A stretch of DNA of 43,173 nucleotides, from positions 1-43,173 of the forward strand of contig CAJJAX010000046.1 in NCBI GenBank assembly GCA_905182155.1, given 5' to 3'. Origin of the DNA: an uncultured Pseudomonadales bacterium. GTDB lineage: Bacteria > Pseudomonadota > Gammaproteobacteria > Pseudomonadales > Azotimanducaceae. The first letter of the stretch is position 1. Each line of letters starts with the position of its first letter. The notes under the pieces are model-generated. The model worked only from the letters and a program-made list of their open reading frames with translations, did no database searches and was not told the DNA's origin. Below are positions 1-8,262 of the stretch, piece by piece. A program made the translations under genes and the position numbers.

Positions 1-213
1 CACACCCGCCAACATATTGTTAATAAATTTAATGTGGCCCGGAACATCAACAAAGCCTAAGGATAGGTCACCAAGTTGGGCATAAGCGAACCCTAAATCG
101 ATCGTGAGGCCGCGGTCCTTTTCTTCTTGCAGTTGATCGGTTTGGATGCCTGTCAGCATTTCGACAAGACTGGATTTACCATGATCGACATGGCCGGCTG
201 TTGCGACAATCAT
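1..213 (-). CDS. selB: SelB, selenocysteine-specific elongation factor, N-terminal part (runs off the window)
   Basis: SelB is the EF-Tu-like GTPase that delivers Sec-tRNA(Sec) to UGA codons marked by a SECIS hairpin. The first 71 codons are present. The protein begins [15 protein letters not shown], in which GHVDHGKSS is the G1/P-loop in the form typical of SelB. It continues with [14 protein letters not shown] (switch I / G2) and [17 protein letters not shown] (G3, DVPGH, followed by the SelB-like IKFINNM). The ATG at 213 overlaps the selA stop as ATGA, the usual sign of translational coupling in a selAB operon. The rest of the gene lies outside the window. Identification is very secure from the motif string alone. 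Confidence 0.96.
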   Translation of the reverse strand, partial: MIVATAGHVDHGKSSLVEMLTGIQTDQLQEEKDRGLTIDLGFAYAQLGDLSLGFVDVPGHIKFINNMLAGV

Positions 214-1604
214 CCGGTATGAACCGCTTTGAGCCCCGTTAGAAGCAATTCTGGCTGGTAAAGGGTGCGCAGGTCCAGTAACAGCTGAGACGCCGTAATC
301 CGACCTAAAATGGGTGTGTCGAGGTGCCGAAGGCGTGACGCTAGGGCCATAATGGCCTCGTTTGGATGCTCGGTATCCCGCGCGCTGATCGCTATCGCCC
401 AGCTGGGCAATAGATCAATGGGTAGGGCGCCGCTGCCGATTTGGCTTTTGGTACTCACCAAACCGGCTTCAAAATCTGGCGCTAAACAGTCTGCCACAGC
501 GGGGAGTACGGCCTCGCCAAAGCTTTTTATATCAGCGTCGGATCGCGCAAGGTCGCGCAAGGTGGGCAAATGTTCAACCAGCGTCTCTGGGGTGAGATAC
601 AACTTCAACACGGCAATCAAGGCCGCCAAGGTCATCTTATCGACCCGAAGGGCACGCTTCATGGGATTCTGTTTGATGGCATCGATTGCCTTGGCAGAAC
701 CGACAATCAATCCGGCTTGAGGACCACCCAATAGTTTATCGCCGCTGAAGGTCACGATGTCGGCGCCACTTTGCACCGCTTCTTGTACCGTTGGCTCTCG
801 GGGCAAGCCGTATTGCGTAAGGTTAACCAGGGTGCCACTGCCCAGATCGGTCATAAACGGCAGGTCAAACTCATGGGCGAGTGCCGCCAAGTCACTTTCG
901 GCAACACTTTCAGTAAACCCTTGAATTTGATAGTTACTGGTGTGCACCTTCATCAACATCGCGGTTTGATCTGTGATCGCAGCCTTAAAGTCAGAGAGCC
1001 GAGTCCGATTGGTTGCACCCACTTCTACCAGTCGACAGCCCGACCGGGTCATGATTTCCGGCACCCGAAACGAGCCGCCAATTTCGACCAGCTCGCCTCT
1101 CGAAACCGGCACATCTCGGCCCAGCGCGAAGGTATTAAGCACGAGCATCACCGCTGCCGCGTTGTTATTCACAACGGTTGCTGCTTCTGCGCCAGTGATT
1201 TCCTTTAAAAGGTGTTCGAGGGCTTGGTCGCGATCGCCCCGTTTGCCGGTTTCCAGATCAAATTCTAAGTTTGTTGGATTGCCCGCGACCCGCTGAACCG
1301 CATCAATCGCGACCTGCGGCAAGCTCGCCCGGCCTAAATTAGTGTGAAGAATGGTGCCTGTTAGGTTCAGTACGGCGGTCAAAACTGGATTGGCCGCACA
1401 AAGCACGGATCGGGTGTTGGCAAGCAGCACGTCAGCAGACGGCAGTTCAAATTCTGGCGCTGCCATTGCTTGCCGAGCAACAGAAAGTTGTTCGGCGATC
1501 ACCCGCGCAACACGGGTTCGCCCAAACGCCTCAATTAGAACGTGGCCTTGCTGCGATCGTAGTAACTGATCAACGCCGGGTAAGTGTTTAGCTGGGTGCG
1601 ACAA
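210..1604 (-). CDS. selA: SelA, L-seryl-tRNA(Sec) selenium transferase
   Basis: SelA is a PLP enzyme that converts Ser-tRNA(Sec) to Sec-tRNA(Sec) using selenophosphate. At 464 residues it has the normal family length. Visible landmarks are the N-terminal helical tRNA-binding segment (about 1-60), the conserved [15 protein letters not shown] stretch near 80-94, [11 protein letters not shown] near 144-154, and the PLP-lysine motif [14 protein letters not shown] with K290 as the Schiff-base lysine. It lies 3 bp downstream of the SPOR-lipoprotein stop and overlaps selB by 4 bp, so selA and selB are co-transcribed. selD and the tRNA(Sec) gene selC were not seen in the window. The selenoprotein at 33.5 kb shows why the organism keeps this pathway. 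Confidence 0.97.
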   Translation of the reverse strand: MSHPAKHLPGVDQLLRSQQGHVLIEAFGRTRVARVIAEQLSVARQAMAAPEFELPSADVLLANTRSVLCAANPVLTAVLNLTGTILHTNLGRASLPQVAIDAVQRVAGNPTNLEFDLETGKRGDRDQALEHLLKEITGAEAATVVNNNAAAVMLVLNTFALGRDVPVSRGELVEIGGSFRVPEIMTRSGCRLVEVGATNRTRLSDFKAAITDQTAMLMKVHTSNYQIQGFTESVAESDLAALAHEFDLPFMTDLGSGTLVNLTQYGLPREPTVQEAVQSGADIVTFSGDKLLGGPQAGLIVGSAKAIDAIKQNPMKRALRVDKMTLAALIAVLKLYLTPETLVEHLPTLRDLARSDADIKSFGEAVLPAVADCLAPDFEAGLVSTKSQIGSGALPIDLLPSWAIAISARDTEHPNEAIMALASRLRHLDTPILGRITASQLLLDLRTLYQPELLLTGLKAVHTG

Positions 1605-1607
1605 GGA

Positions 1608-4334
1608 TCAATCCATGGGGCCGATAGGTTGCATTGTTTTTTGCAACGAGCCAACCGTTCTAATCCAAGGTTCAATGCCATTATTGTACTGTGCCATCCA
1701 GGATCGTTTTGCATCACTGGCCAGCTGAATATCGTTGAACGTGTCCAAAACCAAAACATAAAGCGGGCGTTTCATTAATTGCGTTTTCAGCACTAGCGGG
1801 TCTTCAAGGTCGACCGTGGCGGCAAAAGTACGAAGGGCGGCGAGGTTTTTCTCGGCTTTGAGCTGAATTGCAAAATCATCCGAGGGGAGATCCATAAAGT
1901 AGTCATAGGTGCCATCACCAGAGGTTGCGGCAGGCGCCATCGACGCATAGTCCAATCCGGTTGCTGAAACCGCAATCGAATCCAGTTTGGCGGCATCTGC
2001 AACCGCTGCAATCAAAGGCGCAGCCTGGGCCAAACGTGCGGCTTGGGCAAAGGCGGAATTGGCTGAACGGTTTAGCTGAACGGGCGTGGGCTGTACGGCG
2101 TAGCGCTGCGCAGACCTTGTTGACGCAACGGCTGGCATGGGCAGTGCCCCTTTGGGCCCTAAGGTTTGGAGTTGGGCGGGTAGTTGCTCAGAACGCTGAA
2201 CATGGTCCGTATAAACTTCAGCCAAGGTCGTGCCAGCAGGGAAGGGTTCGGAGGCAGGCACCACAATTTCCGTTGCGATCTTTTCAACTTTAGGGCTGAC
2301 AATCTTCGCTATATCCTGGACCTCCGCTTGCACGCTTGCCATGGCGGGCTCTGCGGCAAGCCCTGGTCGTTCAAGCGCGTCGGTCTGAATTTCAGGGGTT
2401 GTCATCTCAACTTCAGCAACTGCGGCCAAAACCTCTGGCTTAACAACGCGCATTGGCGCGTCAATCACTGCGGCAGCAATCGGGCTCGTGGCGGCGTCAA
2501 CCACTGCAACGGCCAATTCAGGCGCTTCGGCCTGTACCGCAAGGGTGGTTACTTCAACGTCAACTTCAATTGGGGTTACTGCGGCCAAAACTTCCGGCAA
2601 TTCAACGACACGCTCTGGCGTATCAATCACCGCCGCAACGACAGGACGCGTGATTTCTTCAATCAAGGTATCCGCCACGTCAGGCGCTTCTGTCTGAATT
2701 TCAGCCTTTGGCATCGCGACTTCCGCGACAGTCAAGCCCTCAGGAGCCTCCAAAACCGTAACCGGTACTTCAATCACTTCTGTAAGCGCAGGGCTTGCGA
2801 TCGCGTCTACCAACGTAACCGCTACGGCTTGGGGTTCGGTCTGAACCTCGACCTCTTGGGTCTCAACTTCAATAACCGGTAAGACCGCCTGCAAGGCAAC
2901 AGCGGTTATTGGCGCGTCAATCACCTCGACAACAGCAGGGCGGGCCACGGTTTCAACCAAGGCAACGGCCAGTTCCGATATTTCCGCCTCGACCTTGAGC
3001 GTTGTTCCTGCAAAGTCGCTTTCTAAAGCTGCCTGCGTGATCTCAGAGCTCAAACGGTCTTGCATGACACTATCGGTGGATAAAGAAGCCCCTTGGGATG
3101 CTTTATTACGTGAGCTGTTTTCTGGAATGCCGGCTAAATCGGATGTAAAGACCGCGTCTAAATTAGGCATTAATGTCGATATCACCATGGGTGCTAACGC
3201 AATCGCAGTAGCAGGCAGGGTTTCGACCAGGACAACCGTCGCGGTTACCGTTGCTGCAGCAGGCGCAGCATTGACTGCTGCGGCAACGTCGTTGCTTAAA
3301 TCAGTGGTCACCTCGGCGATCCCCAGCGGAAGCGCCATTTTTGCCCCGTCAATCTGAACAACCTTGGTCTCAATGATCTCAGGAAGTGCCGGTTGTGGGT
3401 CAAGCACCTGGGTCAAGCCTGAAGGCAGAATGCTGACCTCAGTTAATGGCGTTTCAAGTTGCGCAATGCTCGGCGCTGAGTCAGTTAAGGCTCCGGCGCG
3501 CATCGATTGATCGATTAGAGGCGTCGCTTTCGCAACGATCAGGGCATCAGGCACGGATTCCATCACGACATCATCACGCACCGACGCGGGTGTCTCGACC
3601 GAATGGGTAATCGGTAACTCAGATACCGCAGGCAGCGCGTTTCTCGCGTCAAACCCGGTCACTTGAGACGCTAGCTCGACAAGGGCGGGTGTTTTCGCGT
3701 CCACAGTAGCAATTAGAGCGTTAACGCTTATTGTTTCGAGGCTATGATCGGTGTCAACTTTATCTTTTTGCTTTATAACAATATTATTCCTAGAGTCCGT
3801 CAAGCCATTCGCAGCTAGGCCACTAGCATTCCGCCCTGCATCCTGCGCCTGCAGAATCATTTCAGGGGCAGCCTCCGCATCCGCCAAAGACCCGCTTGCC
3901 ACGGTTTCGAGGGCAGACTGTTCTTCGAGAATGGCATCAACGCCTGTGCTCGCGGGAGGCGCGACCTGTTTCGGTAGATTGTTGAACATGTTGCGCTCAT
4001 CGATAGCCGCTGGCGCAATGAGCCCTATCGGATTGGACGCGAGATTCATCTCGGCTGGGCGTTGCCCTAGTTGGGCGAGCACGTCGGACATCGCATCATG
4101 TTTGATTTGAGCTTCTTCTAAACTTTTGGCACAAGACCAGTCTTTCGCTTCAAGGTGGCCAATACAAAACCATCTTGATTCATTGCTGCGATAAGTCTGT
4201 TTGGACTGCACAACACACGCGGGATTTGAAAGGTCGGCGTCATCACCGGAGCAGGGGTCCTGACTCATCCAACTACACCCCGCAAGCCCTAAGCAGGACA
4301 GCGCTGTACTCATGATCAATAACGAGCGTTTCAT
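1608..4334 (-). CDS. Large SPOR-domain lipoprotein with internal repeats
   Basis: The start is set at the ATG at 4334 rather than the upstream ATG at 4373. It is followed by MKRSLLIMSTALSCLGLAGC, a lipoprotein signal peptide with lipobox LAGC, and preceded by GGAA at good spacing. The mature N-terminus has a small Cys-rich segment with W-F-C-I-G and W-S-C pairs. A long, low-complexity Ala/Val/Glu/Thr-rich middle follows, including four degenerate repeats. The last ~100 residues form a SPOR-like domain (FAIQLKAEKNLAAL ... LYVLVLDTF ... EPWIRTVGSLQK), close to the DamX form. SPOR domains bind denuded septal peptidoglycan, so a cell-envelope or division-site role is inferred. The middle region probably spans the periplasm. 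It sits between a PLP enzyme and selA on the same strand. The specific function is unknown. Confidence 0.8.
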   Translation of the reverse strand: MKRSLLIMSTALSCLGLAGCSWMSQDPCSGDDADLSNPACVVQSKQTYRSNESRWFCIGHLEAKDWSCAKSLEEAQIKHDAMSDVLAQLGQRPAEMNLASNPIGLIAPAAIDERNMFNNLPKQVAPPASTGVDAILEEQSALETVASGSLADAEAAPEMILQAQDAGRNASGLAANGLTDSRNNIVIKQKDKVDTDHSLETISVNALIATVDAKTPALVELASQVTGFDARNALPAVSELPITHSVETPASVRDDVVMESVPDALIVAKATPLIDQSMRAGALTDSAPSIAQLETPLTEVSILPSGLTQVLDPQPALPEIIETKVVQIDGAKMALPLGIAEVTTDLSNDVAAAVNAAPAAATVTATVVLVETLPATAIALAPMVISTLMPNLDAVFTSDLAGIPENSSRNKASQGASLSTDSVMQDRLSSEITQAALESDFAGTTLKVEAEISELAVALVETVARPAVVEVIDAPITAVALQAVLPVIEVETQEVEVQTEPQAVAVTLVDAIASPALTEVIEVPVTVLEAPEGLTVAEVAMPKAEIQTEAPDVADTLIEEITRPVVAAVIDTPERVVELPEVLAAVTPIEVDVEVTTLAVQAEAPELAVAVVDAATSPIAAAVIDAPMRVVKPEVLAAVAEVEMTTPEIQTDALERPGLAAEPAMASVQAEVQDIAKIVSPKVEKIATEIVVPASEPFPAGTTLAEVYTDHVQRSEQLPAQLQTLGPKGALPMPAVASTRSAQRYAVQPTPVQLNRSANSAFAQAARLAQAAPLIAAVADAAKLDSIAVSATGLDYASMAPAATSGDGTYDYFMDLPSDDFAIQLKAEKNLAALRTFAATVDLEDPLVLKTQLMKRPLYVLVLDTFNDIQLASDAKRSWMAQYNNGIEPWIRTVGSLQKTMQPIGPMD
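2370..2939 (-). repeat. Four degenerate ~48-54 residue repeats inside the SPOR lipoprotein
   Basis: Successive units begin PAVVEVIDAPIT, PALTEVIEVPVT, PVVAAVIDTPER and PIAAAVIDAPMR. Each ends in a segment like EVQTEPQAVAVTLVDAIAS or AEIQTEAPDVADTLIEEITR. Copies are clearly related but diverged at DNA level, so this is an old coding repeat rather than a recent slippage array. The fourth copy is shortened. Confidence 0.75.
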
Positions 4335-4372
4335 AAACAGTTCCGATCTATAGACCCTTCTATGATAGTTCA

Positions 4373-5362
4373 TTATTCCATTAATTCCGATAGGGCCAGA
4401 CCGCTCATCTGCGGGAACAAACCCATCAGCCCACCGGTGTGTAAAAACACAACATCCGTGCCGTTGATGTCCCCGTGCTTGATCATTTGAACCAGCCCCT
4501 GAAACGCTTTACCCGTGTAAACGGGATCTAACAGGATGCCCTCTAGCTGCGCAAGCCATGCAATCAGTCGATAAACCTCGGCGGATGCAACGCCATAGCC
4601 TTCACCGATAAAATCGTTGCGGAGCTGTCCGGGCTCGGCCTTAAGCTTTGATTGGAAGCGCTGTTGCCATTTGGCGATATCGATTGCCGCTTTCTGATTA
4701 AAAAATGCCGCATTGCGTGACACGCAGATGCCGATTACGGTCAACGATAAATGATGCAGCGCCTTCCCCAAAAGCAACCCGGCATAGGTGCCGCCAGATC
4801 CAACCGCCGTGACAATACAGCTGGGTTTTATTTGCGCCGCTGCGAAATCGACCGACAGTTCCTGCGCCGCCTGGATATATCCCCACAGGCCGAGTTCATC
4901 ACTGGCGCCAATGGGAATGCTGTAAGGCCGCTCGCCCAAGGCGCGCAGCTGAGCAGCTTTGCGATCGTAGAGCTGATCGAGGTCCTCAAATGCTCGATCG
5001 CTGACATAGTCAATTGAAGCACCCAACAACTGATTCAGGAGCAGGTTGCCATTGGCCGTTTTCGCGGGCTCACCGCGCAAAATCAGATGGCATTGCAGCC
5101 CTAGCTTCGCGGCAAATAAAGCGGTGGCCCGGCAATGATTCGATTGCAGGCCGCCACTGGTTATCAGCGCGGTTGCCCCCTGGTCAAGGGCATCAGCCAG
5201 CACAAACTCGAGCTTCCTGATTTTATTCCCAGCACCCGCACCCTCTGTTAAATCATCTCTTTTAATCCAGATCCGAGGACCACCCAAGGCCTCGGACAGT
5301 CGATCAAGCGGCTGCAACGGCGTTGGCAATCTAGCAAGATCAAGCTTCGGCGGCGGGTTCAT
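4373..5362 (-). CDS. D-cysteine desulfhydrase / ACC deaminase family PLP enzyme
   Basis: This is a fold-type II PLP protein of 329 residues. The N-terminus reads LPTPLQPLDRLSEALGG, then IWIKRDDLTEG and GAGNKIRKLEF; the lysine of the GNK motif (about K47) should bind PLP. TSGGLQSNHCRATA is the phosphate/substrate loop, and GSGGTYAGLLLG and LHTGGLMGLF are the glycine loops near the C-terminus. Family members include D-cysteine desulfhydrase (DcyD), L-cysteate sulfo-lyase (CuyA) and ACC deaminase. The QSNH form fits D-cysteine desulfhydrase or CuyA, and sequence reading alone cannot separate them. It is followed 38 bp later by the SPOR lipoprotein and then selAB on the same strand, so co-transcription with selenium genes is possible but the link is unproven. 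Confidence 0.85.
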   Translation of the reverse strand: MNPPPKLDLARLPTPLQPLDRLSEALGGPRIWIKRDDLTEGAGAGNKIRKLEFVLADALDQGATALITSGGLQSNHCRATALFAAKLGLQCHLILRGEPAKTANGNLLLNQLLGASIDYVSDRAFEDLDQLYDRKAAQLRALGERPYSIPIGASDELGLWGYIQAAQELSVDFAAAQIKPSCIVTAVGSGGTYAGLLLGKALHHLSLTVIGICVSRNAAFFNQKAAIDIAKWQQRFQSKLKAEPGQLRNDFIGEGYGVASAEVYRLIAWLAQLEGILLDPVYTGKAFQGLVQMIKHGDINGTDVVFLHTGGLMGLFPQMSGLALSELME

Positions 5363-5434
5363 GATGTCTATTTCTCACAACGAACTGGCTAGAGGTGGTC
5401 ATGGCGACCTCGCCATCTTCAATCATCTCTGTGG

Positions 5435-5836
5435 TTAACGAGACACTAGACTTGCCCCGCGCGTTAGTAGTTTTCGTTGAAAAACCGCAAAGTCGCTCGG
5501 CAAACTGCAGCGACAAATCAACTGTTTTAAGACTGGCCGCAGGAACGCCGCCTCCGAACGACCGACAACGGTGTTGCCGACGATGCTCATTTTTCCGATC
5601 TGAAGTTGGAGCATTCCCCAGCCGGCTAACGCAGATAAAGCCGAGAGACTCCCGCCAAAGGCACTCATCTGATGATTAATATTCGGGGCGAGGGGGGCGG
5701 ACAGCGTTAAGATATCCTGCTCGAAGCTTTCAACAGCGACCCCCATTGCGACACTCAGCGGGATTAATTGGTGGATCGTTGCCTCCAATTCGGCGGCTGT
5801 ACTGACTTGAATTGATGGCAATTCCACTTGGGTCAC
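5435..5836 (-). CDS. YiiD-C-type hotdog thioesterase, C-terminus frameshifted
   Basis: The product is a small hotdog-fold protein with the hallmark LIPLSVAMGVAVESF near the start, then LSAPLAPNINHQMSAFGGSLSAL, as in the putative thioesterase domain found at the C-terminus of YiiD. The GTG at 5836 is the only start in the track frame; GGGG lies immediately in front of it, so the true start is uncertain. The reading frame ends early at RGASLVSR. In a neighbouring frame the sequence continues SLTTEMIEDGEVAMTTSSQF to a stop at 5340, and this is the expected family C-terminus. One G missing from the GGGG run near 5450 would restore a single ORF (5340-5836) overlapping the start of the PLP-enzyme gene. 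It is divergent from apbE. The substrate is unknown. Confidence 0.75.
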   Translation of the reverse strand: MTQVELPSIQVSTAAELEATIHQLIPLSVAMGVAVESFEQDILTLSAPLAPNINHQMSAFGGSLSALSALAGWGMLQLQIGKMSIVGNTVVGRSEAAFLRPVLKQLICRCSLPSDFAVFQRKLLTRGASLVSR

Positions 5837-5856
5837 CCCTAATTGATTGTTATGAC

Positions 5857-5862
5857 TATAAT
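5857..5862 (+). promoter_or_regulatory. Candidate -10 box upstream of apbE
   Basis: A perfect TATAAT, preceded by TGAC, lies 28 bp before the preferred apbE ATG. No good -35 at 16-18 bp is visible, so it may work as an extended -10-like element. Its position argues against the earlier in-frame ATG at 5843 as the apbE start. Confidence 0.35.
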
Positions 5863-5890
5863 ACAGGTCTACCTTGGCCTGCAGTGCTTT

Positions 5891-6898
5891 ATGCGTTATC
5901 TCTTTCTGTTATTGATGGTTTTAGCGACGGGTTGCGCCGATAAAAGCAATCCGCTTGTGCTGTCAGGCAAGACCATGGGGACCACCTATCGCGTTCTAAT
6001 TGCAGACTCGACGGGCGCCATCAGCGCTTCCGAAATCCAAAACAAGATCGATAATAAATTAAATAAAATCAATAAGTTAATGTCAACTTATGACCCTGAA
6101 TCGGAAATCTCTCGCTTCAATCGGGCAGCTCCGGACGTACCCTTCAACCTGCACCCTGATACCGTCAAGGTCTTAGCCTTCAGTCTAGCCTTAGCTGATC
6201 AAACGGGTGGCGCGTTTGATCCAACGGTTGGCCCATTGGTTGAGCTTTGGGGCTTTGGGTCCACAGCAACCACTGCGCACCCCCCAGAAGACCATAGGAT
6301 TCAGGCCTTAAAACAACACGTCGGATATCAAAGTCTGCACCTCGATACGGATTCAACAACCGTCTCGTCACCCACTAAGCGGCAGCTCGACTTTTCGGCC
6401 GCAGCAAAAGGCTTCGCGGTGGACGCGATTGCGACGATCCTCGTGCAGTTGGGCCACTCGAGCTTCCTGGTTGAGGTCGGTGGTGAATTGTTCGCAAAAG
6501 GTGAGAAGCGCCTAGGTCAGCCTTGGCGGGTGGCCATTGAAATGCCCAGCGCCGCAACCCGGGCGATTTATCGCGCCTTTCCATTGATCGATTCAGCGAT
6601 TGCGACCTCCGGCGATTACAGAAATTACTTTGAAGCCAATGGCCAGCGCTTTTCTCACACAATCGACCCAAGAACGGGGTACCCGATTACCCACGACACG
6701 ACCTCCGTCACAGTTTTGGCCCCGACCGCGATGGCGGCCGATGGCTGGGCCACCGCGTTGAACGTATTGGGCCCGGTGGCCGGGATGCGCCTGGCTGAAG
6801 CACAGGGTCTGGCGGTTGTGATGCTGGTAGCCGACGGGAATGAGCTTAAAGCGTTGGAAAGTCAGGCGTTTAAAGACTATCTAGCGCAAAATCTGTAA
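5891..6898 (+). CDS. apbE: ApbE, FAD:protein FMN transferase (lipoprotein)
   Basis: ApbE covalently attaches FMN from FAD to a threonine of periplasm-facing subunits such as NqrB and NqrC. The start is placed at ATG 5891 because it gives MRYLFLLLMVLATGC, a lipoprotein signal with lipobox ATGC. Family motifs in order are LSGKTMGTTYRV, STYDPESEISRFN, GGAFDPTVGPLVELWGFG, DFSAAAKGFAVD, LVEVGGELFAKG, TSGDYRNYF, SHTIDPRTGYP and the metal-binding TAMAADGWATALNVLG. The length (336 residues) is normal. nqrM follows 188 bp downstream on the same strand, the classic tail of a Na+-NQR locus, so NqrB/NqrC are the likely clients. The nqrA-F genes are not in the window, and an oppositely oriented thioesterase lies immediately upstream. 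Confidence 0.95.
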   Translation: MRYLFLLLMVLATGCADKSNPLVLSGKTMGTTYRVLIADSTGAISASEIQNKIDNKLNKINKLMSTYDPESEISRFNRAAPDVPFNLHPDTVKVLAFSLALADQTGGAFDPTVGPLVELWGFGSTATTAHPPEDHRIQALKQHVGYQSLHLDTDSTTVSSPTKRQLDFSAAAKGFAVDAIATILVQLGHSSFLVEVGGELFAKGEKRLGQPWRVAIEMPSAATRAIYRAFPLIDSAIATSGDYRNYFEANGQRFSHTIDPRTGYPITHDTTSVTVLAPTAMAADGWATALNVLGPVAGMRLAEAQGLAVVMLVADGNELKALESQAFKDYLAQNL

Positions 6899-7086
6899 AC
6901 TGGGGCTCAACTCACGGTGGTTAGGGTCTGAGTCCAGCAGAGCCGCAGGTATCAGATGAGCGCGACAACTTGGGTTAATCTAAGGCTTTAAATCGGTTCA
7001 GCCGCTTATCAGGACAAAACGCTTAAAGGGATAAATCGGCGCCTTCAAAATAAACCCTGGGCCCAATCTAAACGATAGGTGATCTA

Positions 7087-7308
7087 ATGATAGAGTTTTT
7101 GATGACGTTTTTGGTCTTTCTGTTTGTGATTGTCATTATGGCCGTTGGTGTCATGAGGGGCCGCCCACCGATCGCGGGCTCTTGCGGCGGTCTGGGCGCA
7201 ATGGGCGTGGATGGCGCCTGTGAAATCTGCGGTGGTAACCCAGACAAGTGCGAGGCGCCTGATAGTGCGGGCCAAAAGCCTGTCGTGACCAACGCATTGG
7301 AGGCCTAA
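7087..7308 (+). CDS. nqrM: NqrM, (Na+)-NQR maturation protein
   Basis: NqrM is a 73-residue, single-pass membrane protein required for assembling the Fe centre of the Na+-translocating NADH:quinone oxidoreductase. One N-terminal membrane helix (about 3-22) is followed by the family signature IAGSCGGLGAMG and a Cys-rich tail, with cysteines at 33, 45, 48 and 55. C33 matches the conserved first cysteine of the family (DUF539). A good ribosome site AGGTGA lies 5 nt before the ATG. Its place after apbE matches NQR loci of other gammaproteobacteria. Nothing in the 188 bp before it looks like a gene. Confidence 0.93.
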   Translation: MIEFLMTFLVFLFVIVIMAVGVMRGRPPIAGSCGGLGAMGVDGACEICGGNPDKCEAPDSAGQKPVVTNALEA

Positions 7309-7494
7309 TCAAGCGCTGAGTCAGCAACCAAGACACTAACGCGTCGACAGACCATGACACTCACTACGACAATCGTGATGGATTCAAAGCCAACTACGCC
7401 ACAAACTTCGATTTAAAGCGAAGCAACCTCGACATGCCCACCCAGCGCGATGTTAAAGCCATCCTAAAAGGTCAGGCGCTTATCTGGTTATAAC

Positions 7495-8091
7495 TCATAA
7501 AAACTGATCGTTCTGTTCTTCTCTAATTTGCGCGCGCCGGGCGTCCGTCTGGCGATTCAAAAGATACCGATTGATTAACTTTTGATACTCAAGCGGCAAC
7601 CCAACAAACTCGATGCCCGATCGATACTGACCACCGTCTTCATGCATTCTGCCGTACCGAATGCGCGCAAAACACGTCAGCACCCAGGTCCCTTCATCAA
7701 ACAAAACACGCAAGGCCACATGGCTTCCCTCGGGCAATAATTCATCGAGGCACAAACCCGCACCGCCCACACTCAGATCAACTAATTTTGATCGAAAATT
7801 TTCTGGCGTCTGAATCTCATTGAACAGAACCCGCCGACCAATCAGCTCAACTTGCTGATCTAGATTCTTAAGGTACGCCCCCATGGCCGCATTTTGGGTT
7901 TCAACACGCTCCAATAAGCCCCGACCTTGGCGCTGTAACACCTTGAGCTGTCCCATCAGTCGAATCTCTTCGGAGTAATCAAACAGCGTTTCTGGATCTG
8001 CAGTGGCTACCTGATCTGAACTGATCAGCTTATACTCACAAGGGAGTGCATCTTCTAAACGGAAAAAGTCTCTAATGTCGACATCACTCAT
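7495..8091 (-). CDS. PilZ domain protein (c-di-GMP binding) with a coiled-coil insertion
   Basis: The start is placed at ATG 8091 (MSDVDIRDFFRLEDALPC), which has AGGA 7 nt upstream; the longer ORF start at 8145 has no comparable site. RDFFR near the N-terminus is an RxxxR c-di-GMP motif and DLSVGGAGL further on is the D-x-S-x-x-G motif, so both halves of a PilZ site are present. They are separated by about 100 residues that include a likely helical/coiled-coil stretch (EEIRLMGQLKVLQRQGRGLLERVETQ). A gene of this type sits upstream of lolC in Pseudomonas as I recall it, so the position looks ancestral. It is read away from lolCDE. The effector target is unknown. Confidence 0.82.
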   Translation of the reverse strand: MSDVDIRDFFRLEDALPCEYKLISSDQVATADPETLFDYSEEIRLMGQLKVLQRQGRGLLERVETQNAAMGAYLKNLDQQVELIGRRVLFNEIQTPENFRSKLVDLSVGGAGLCLDELLPEGSHVALRVLFDEGTWVLTCFARIRYGRMHEDGGQYRSGIEFVGLPLEYQKLINRYLLNRQTDARRAQIREEQNDQFL

Positions 8092-8262
8092 ACTGATCCT
8101 AGTTGACTGCTTGCATCCGGAGAAAGCATTAACAGTTATTGCCACGATAGAATGATCCAGGGTCGCTCGGCTGATGCCGGGCGCCGCGCCACTGGGTCAT
8201 CCCAAAACATCGGTTAAGAATACTATGGAATACCTGAGATACAAATTGAAGGACATTGGCCG

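Noticed and set aside
2184..2882. Long plus-strand ORFs opposite the SPOR lipoprotein repeats
   Set aside because: They are mirror frames of a repetitive, GC-biased coding sequence, with implausible composition (rich in R, N, G, H) and no ribosome site.
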